Assembly (NCBI GenBank): GCA_902491055.1
Contig: CABUGI010000073.1
Location: 1 to 9,225, forward strand
Direction of reading: 5' to 3'
Origin: an uncultured Collinsella sp.
Lineage (GTDB): Bacteria > Actinomycetota > Coriobacteriia > Coriobacteriales > Coriobacteriaceae
Length of the DNA: 9,225 nucleotides
Shown here: one piece after another, positions 6,772 through 9,225 of the stretch
Numbering within the stretch: position 1 is the stretch's first letter
Layout of the letters: the number at the start of each line of letters is the position of its first letter
Position numbers and translations under genes: made by a program
Notes under the pieces: model-generated
Told to the model about the DNA's origin: nothing
Databases searched by the model: none
The model's input: the letters and a program-made list of their open reading frames with translations, nothing else

Positions 6772-7391
6772 TGATTTCCCAGCTCCACGGAACGCTTGTC
6801 GAGGCCACGATGAGCTCTGCTGTCGTCGATGTGTCGGGCGTTGGCTTTGAGCTCGGCATTTCGGGCAGCACTGCGGCCACGTTGCCGACGCCCGGTGGCG
6901 AGGTCCGCCTCTACACGCGTATGCAGGTGCGCGAGGACGCCATGACACTTTTCGGTTTTTCCTCAAAGGATGAGCGCACGATGTTTGACCGGCTCGTGTC
7001 CGTTTCGGGCGTTGGCCCGCGCCTGGCGCTTGCCGTGCTTTCCACCTATACCGTGGGGCAGCTGTATTCGCTGGTGATGGCCGAGGACGACAAGGGCATG
7101 GCCAAGGTACCCGGTGTGGGCAAAAAGACAGCTCAGCGCCTGATCCTGGAACTCAAGAGCACCTTTGCCAAGGATAAGGGCTTTGTGCCGGTCGACGTGA
7201 TTCCCGGACAGGTTGCGATGCCCGTGCCCGCTGCCGCTCCCTCGGCGATCGATGATGCCCGTGCGGCACTCCTTTCCATGGGCTTTAGCCCGCAGGAGAC
7301 CGATGTTGCCCTGAGCGGGTATGATGGGCAGAATATGCGTGTCGAGGATCTGCTCGGCGCGGCGCTTAAGCGACTTGGAATGGATGCGTGA
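6771..7391 (+). CDS. ruvA: Holliday junction branch migration protein RuvA
   Basis: RuvA tetramers hold the four-way junction in a square-planar form and load RuvB rings on opposite arms. The 206-residue protein is close to the usual length. It has the N-terminal OB-fold domain (MISQLHGTL at the start), the acidic pin residues E55 and D56 in VREDAMTLFGF at the same numbers as in E. coli, two helix-hairpin-helix motifs with GVG at 80-82 and 115-117 (the second in PGVGKKTAQR), and a C-terminal three-helix domain of about 50 residues (MGFSPQE onward) that contacts RuvB. A proline/alanine/valine-rich linker separates the last two parts. AGAGGA at 6754-6759 is 11 nt upstream, a slightly long spacing, but the start overlaps the ruvC stop, so re-initiation probably helps. 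Its own TGA overlaps the ruvB ATG in the same way. Confidence 0.97.
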   Translation: MISQLHGTLVEATMSSAVVDVSGVGFELGISGSTAATLPTPGGEVRLYTRMQVREDAMTLFGFSSKDERTMFDRLVSVSGVGPRLALAVLSTYTVGQLYSLVMAEDDKGMAKVPGVGKKTAQRLILELKSTFAKDKGFVPVDVIPGQVAMPVPAAAPSAIDDARAALLSMGFSPQETDVALSGYDGQNMRVEDLLGAALKRLGMDA

Positions 7392-8458
7392 TGTGGGAAG
7401 CCGATGACTCTCAGGACCTGTGGGCGACGCCCGGCAACTCGCCGGCGGCATCCATGGCGCACGGCGAGCGCATGGTGGGCTCGGAGCTGACGGCCGAGGA
7501 TCTCGATGTCGACCGCACTTTGCGCCCCCAGCGCCTGGACGATTACTGTGGCCAGGAGCACATCAAGCAGAGCCTACGCGTGTTGATCGAAGCGGCGCAG
7601 AGCCGTGGCGAGACGCTCGACCACGTGATTTTCTCGGGTCCTCCGGGCCTGGGCAAGACCACGCTGGCCACCGTTATCGCCAACGAGCTGGGCGCTCAGA
7701 TCAAGACGACGAGTGGCCCTGCCATCGCGCGCACCGGCGACCTGGCGGCTATCCTTACCAACCTGCAGCCGGGTGACGTGCTGTTTATCGACGAGATCCA
7801 CCGTCTTAACCGTTCGGTCGAGGAAGTCCTGTATCCCGCGATGGAGGACTTTGCGCTCGATATTGTGATCGGTAAAGGCCCGGCCGCACGTTCTATTCGC
7901 CTGGATATCCCCAAGTTTACGCTGGTGGCGGCCACGACCCGTTCGGGCATGCTCACGGGCCCGCTGCGCGATCGCTTTGGTATCTCGTATCGCTTGGACT
8001 ACTACACGGTCGAGGAGCTCGCCCAGATTGTGACGCGCTCGGCGACTATCCTGGGCGTGACGATCGATCATCCCAGTGCGCTCGAGATCGGCTCGCGTTC
8101 GCGCGGCACGCCACGTCTTGCCAACCGCCTGCTCAAGCGCGTGCGCGATTACGCACAGGTGCGCGGCAACGGCCCCATCGAGCTCGATATCTGTCGCCAG
8201 GCGCTCGAGTTCTTCGAGATCGACGAGCTCGGTCTGGACTGGATGGATATTCGCATTTTGGAGACGCTCGCCAAGACGTTCTCCGGTCGCGCCGTGGGAC
8301 TTACGACCCTTGCCAGCGCGGTGGGCGAGGACCCGGGCACGCTCGAGGATGTCTATGAGCCCTATTTGCTGCAGTGCGGATTGATGATTCGTACGCCGCA
8401 GGGCCGTCAGGCAACCCTCCGCACCTTTGAGCACCTGGGGATTGAACCTACCGTTTAG
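7391..8458 (+). CDS. ruvB: Holliday junction branch migration ATPase RuvB
   Basis: RuvB is the hexameric AAA+ motor that pumps DNA through the RuvA-bound junction. The 355-residue protein has Walker A GPPGLGKT (83-90, K89), Walker B FIDEIH (132-137, D134 and E135), sensor 1 TTR (182-184), the LRDRFG segment that carries the arginine finger (R193 and R195 region), and a C-terminal winged-helix DNA-binding domain starting near LGLDWMDIRIL (280 onward). It is about 20 residues longer than the E. coli protein, all at the N-terminus before RPQRLDDYCGQ. I chose ATG 7391, in the TGATG overlap with the ruvA stop; GTG 7388, one codon earlier, is also possible. No strong ribosome-binding site precedes it, so translation probably depends on coupling to ruvA. 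It is the last gene of the operon. Confidence 0.98.
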   Translation: MWEADDSQDLWATPGNSPAASMAHGERMVGSELTAEDLDVDRTLRPQRLDDYCGQEHIKQSLRVLIEAAQSRGETLDHVIFSGPPGLGKTTLATVIANELGAQIKTTSGPAIARTGDLAAILTNLQPGDVLFIDEIHRLNRSVEEVLYPAMEDFALDIVIGKGPAARSIRLDIPKFTLVAATTRSGMLTGPLRDRFGISYRLDYYTVEELAQIVTRSATILGVTIDHPSALEIGSRSRGTPRLANRLLKRVRDYAQVRGNGPIELDICRQALEFFEIDELGLDWMDIRILETLAKTFSGRAVGLTTLASAVGEDPGTLEDVYEPYLLQCGLMIRTPQGRQATLRTFEHLGIEPTV

Positions 8459-8512
8459 GGCGTTTTGTTTTGGCGGGCTGTTGGACTATCGCTGGGCATC
8501 GGGTAAACATAT

Positions 8513-8538
8513 CGCCGTTCATCGGTTATGGGCGTTTT
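8513..8538 (+). terminator. Weak terminator-like hairpin after ruvB
   Basis: CGCC (8513-8516) can pair with GGCG (8531-8534), followed directly by TTTT (8535-8538). A second pairing of GTAAA (8503-8507) with TTTAC (8536-8540) could enclose it. The GC stem is only 4 bp. It is the best terminator candidate for ruvCAB in this gap, but weak. Confidence 0.3.
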
Positions 8539-8553
8539 ACTATTGCGCGCCCG

Positions 8554-8562
8554 TGCTATGCT
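8554..8562 (+). promoter_or_regulatory. Candidate extended -10 promoter of fhs
   Basis: TGC-TATGCT at 8554-8562 fits an extended -10 element and lies 40 nt before the fhs ATG. No convincing -35 hexamer is found 16-18 nt upstream, as is common for extended -10 promoters. An inverted repeat GGGCG (8530-8534) / CGCCC (8548-8552) lies just upstream and could be a protein-binding site or chance. Confidence 0.45.
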
Positions 8563-8567
8563 GAATT

Positions 8568-8598
8568 GGTCTTTTTCTCATTCGGTAACGAAAGGACC
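8568..8598 (+). promoter_or_regulatory. Hairpin covering the fhs ribosome-binding site
   Basis: Bases 8568-8576 (GGTCTTTTT) can pair with 8590-8598 (GAAAGGACC) through 9 continuous pairs, two of them G-U, around a 13-nt loop. The right arm contains the fhs ribosome-binding site AAAGGA (8591-8596), which is 6 nt before ATG 8603. If formed in the mRNA, it would limit translation. The pairing is read directly; the regulatory role is inference. Confidence 0.4.
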
Positions 8599-8602
8599 GC
8601 CC

Positions 8603-9225
8603 ATGCCTACTGACATCGAAATCGCACGTTCTGTCACGCCGCTGCCTATTACCGAGGTGGCCAAGAACGCCGGCGTCGACGTTAAGCACCTTATTCCGTA
8701 CGGCTTCGACAAGGCTAAGGTCGACTATTCACTGCTCAACGAGCCGACTGATCACCAGGCCAAGCTCGTCCTCGTGACCGCTATCAACCCAACGCCCGCG
8801 GGCGAGGGCAAGACCACCACGACCATCGGTCTGGCCGATGGCCTGCGTCGTCGCGGTATCAAGAGCGCCGTGGCCCTGCGTGAGCCTTCGCTCGGTCCCG
8901 TCTTTGGCGTCAAGGGCGGTGCCGCTGGCGGAGGTTGGGCCCAGGTCATTCCCATGGAGGACATCAACCTGCACTTTACCGGCGACTTCCATGCCATCGG
9001 TGCTGCCAACAACCTGCTGGCCGCCATGCTCGATAACCACATCCAGCAGGGCAATCAGCTCGGTATTGACGTTAAGCGCATCACCTGGAAGCGCGTCGTC
9101 GACATGAACGACCGTCAGCTGCGCCATGTTATCGATGGCATTGGCGGTAAGGCCCAAGGTGTGCCGCGCGAGGACGGCTTCGACATCACCGTTGCCTCCG
9201 AGGTCATGGCAATCCTGTGCCTGTC
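8603..9225 (+). CDS. fhs: Formate-tetrahydrofolate ligase, N-terminal part (cut by window edge)
   Basis: This enzyme joins formate to tetrahydrofolate using ATP, giving 10-formyl-THF for purine synthesis, one-carbon metabolism and, in acetogens, the Wood-Ljungdahl methyl branch. The first 207 residues of a protein that is normally about 555 long are present, and the frame is still open at the edge. ATG 8603 follows AAAGGA (8591-8596) by 6 nt. Family signatures are clear: the ATP-binding loop TPAGEGKT (64-71, K70), then REPSLGPVFGVKGGAAGGG and the VIPMEDINLHFTGDFHAI block. The domain seen is the nucleotide-binding N-terminal domain. Codon choice is dominated by C-ending and preferred codons, suggesting high expression. 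It has its own likely promoter and a 144-nt gap after ruvB, so it is probably a separate unit from ruvCAB. Confidence 0.97.
   Translation, partial: MPTDIEIARSVTPLPITEVAKNAGVDVKHLIPYGFDKAKVDYSLLNEPTDHQAKLVLVTAINPTPAGEGKTTTTIGLADGLRRRGIKSAVALREPSLGPVFGVKGGAAGGGWAQVIPMEDINLHFTGDFHAIGAANNLLAAMLDNHIQQGNQLGIDVKRITWKRVVDMNDRQLRHVIDGIGGKAQGVPREDGFDITVASEVMAILCL

Noticed and set aside
7574..8434. Minus-strand open frame of 286 codons opposite ruvB
   Set aside because: It is fully antisense to a highly conserved ruvB, with shadow-type composition.
8490..8502. CGCTGGGCA before fhs, resembling the 3' end of the ZTP (pfl) riboswitch that often precedes fhs
   Set aside because: The conserved 5' half of that motif is not visible, and the likely fhs promoter lies downstream of it. 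A covariance-model search of 8400-8602 would decide.
1..9225. CRISPR array, insertion sequence, prophage or defence island
   Set aside because: No direct repeats with spacers, transposase, integrase, terminal inverted repeats or target duplications were seen. The genes are mostly chromosomal housekeeping types.

Overview
The window is a high-GC bacterial segment with strong G/C preference at third codon positions. Every supportable gene reads on the + strand. Gene content suggests an obligate or near-obligate anaerobe: a superoxide reductase, and formate-tetrahydrofolate ligase with a strong ribosome-binding site. The codon style and the gene families point to an Actinobacterium of the Coriobacteriia type (Collinsella-like). 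That placement is inference from memory of such genomes and was not checked by a search.

Layout from left to right: (1) a large SWIM zinc-finger plus SNF2 ATPase protein (17-3481); (2) a small non-haem iron superoxide reductase with a degenerate N-terminal desulforedoxin-like region (3647-4009); (3) a hairpin followed by Ts, then a 661-residue protein with the full two-domain architecture of glutamine-dependent NAD+ synthetase in which the key residues of both active sites appear replaced (4127-6112); (4) a tightly coupled ruvC-ruvA-ruvB operon for Holliday-junction processing (6250-8458), with TGATG stop/start overlaps at both internal junctions; (5) the 5' part of fhs, formate-tetrahydrofolate ligase, running off the right edge (8603-9225).

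The ruvCAB genes act together: RuvA binds the four-way junction, RuvB drives branch migration and RuvC cuts. The SNF2 protein also acts on nucleic acid or nucleoprotein, but nothing links it to ruvCAB beyond being on the same strand. The superoxide reductase and Fhs fit anaerobic physiology (oxygen defence and one-carbon metabolism).

The most interesting item is the NAD+ synthetase-like protein. Its reading frame is intact and its whole length still follows the family, but the nitrilase-type Glu-Lys-Cys triad and the synthetase SGGxDS PP-loop are both altered, and it carries an extra acidic C-terminal region ending in a Gly/Gln/Pro-rich tail. It looks like a maintained pseudoenzyme rather than a decaying gene. 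Smaller points of interest are the degenerate superoxide reductase N-terminus, a hairpin that would cover the fhs ribosome-binding site, and similar extended -10 promoter candidates before ruvC and fhs. No tRNA, rRNA, CRISPR array, insertion sequence or long repeat was seen. No stretch without a gene exceeds about 170 bases.
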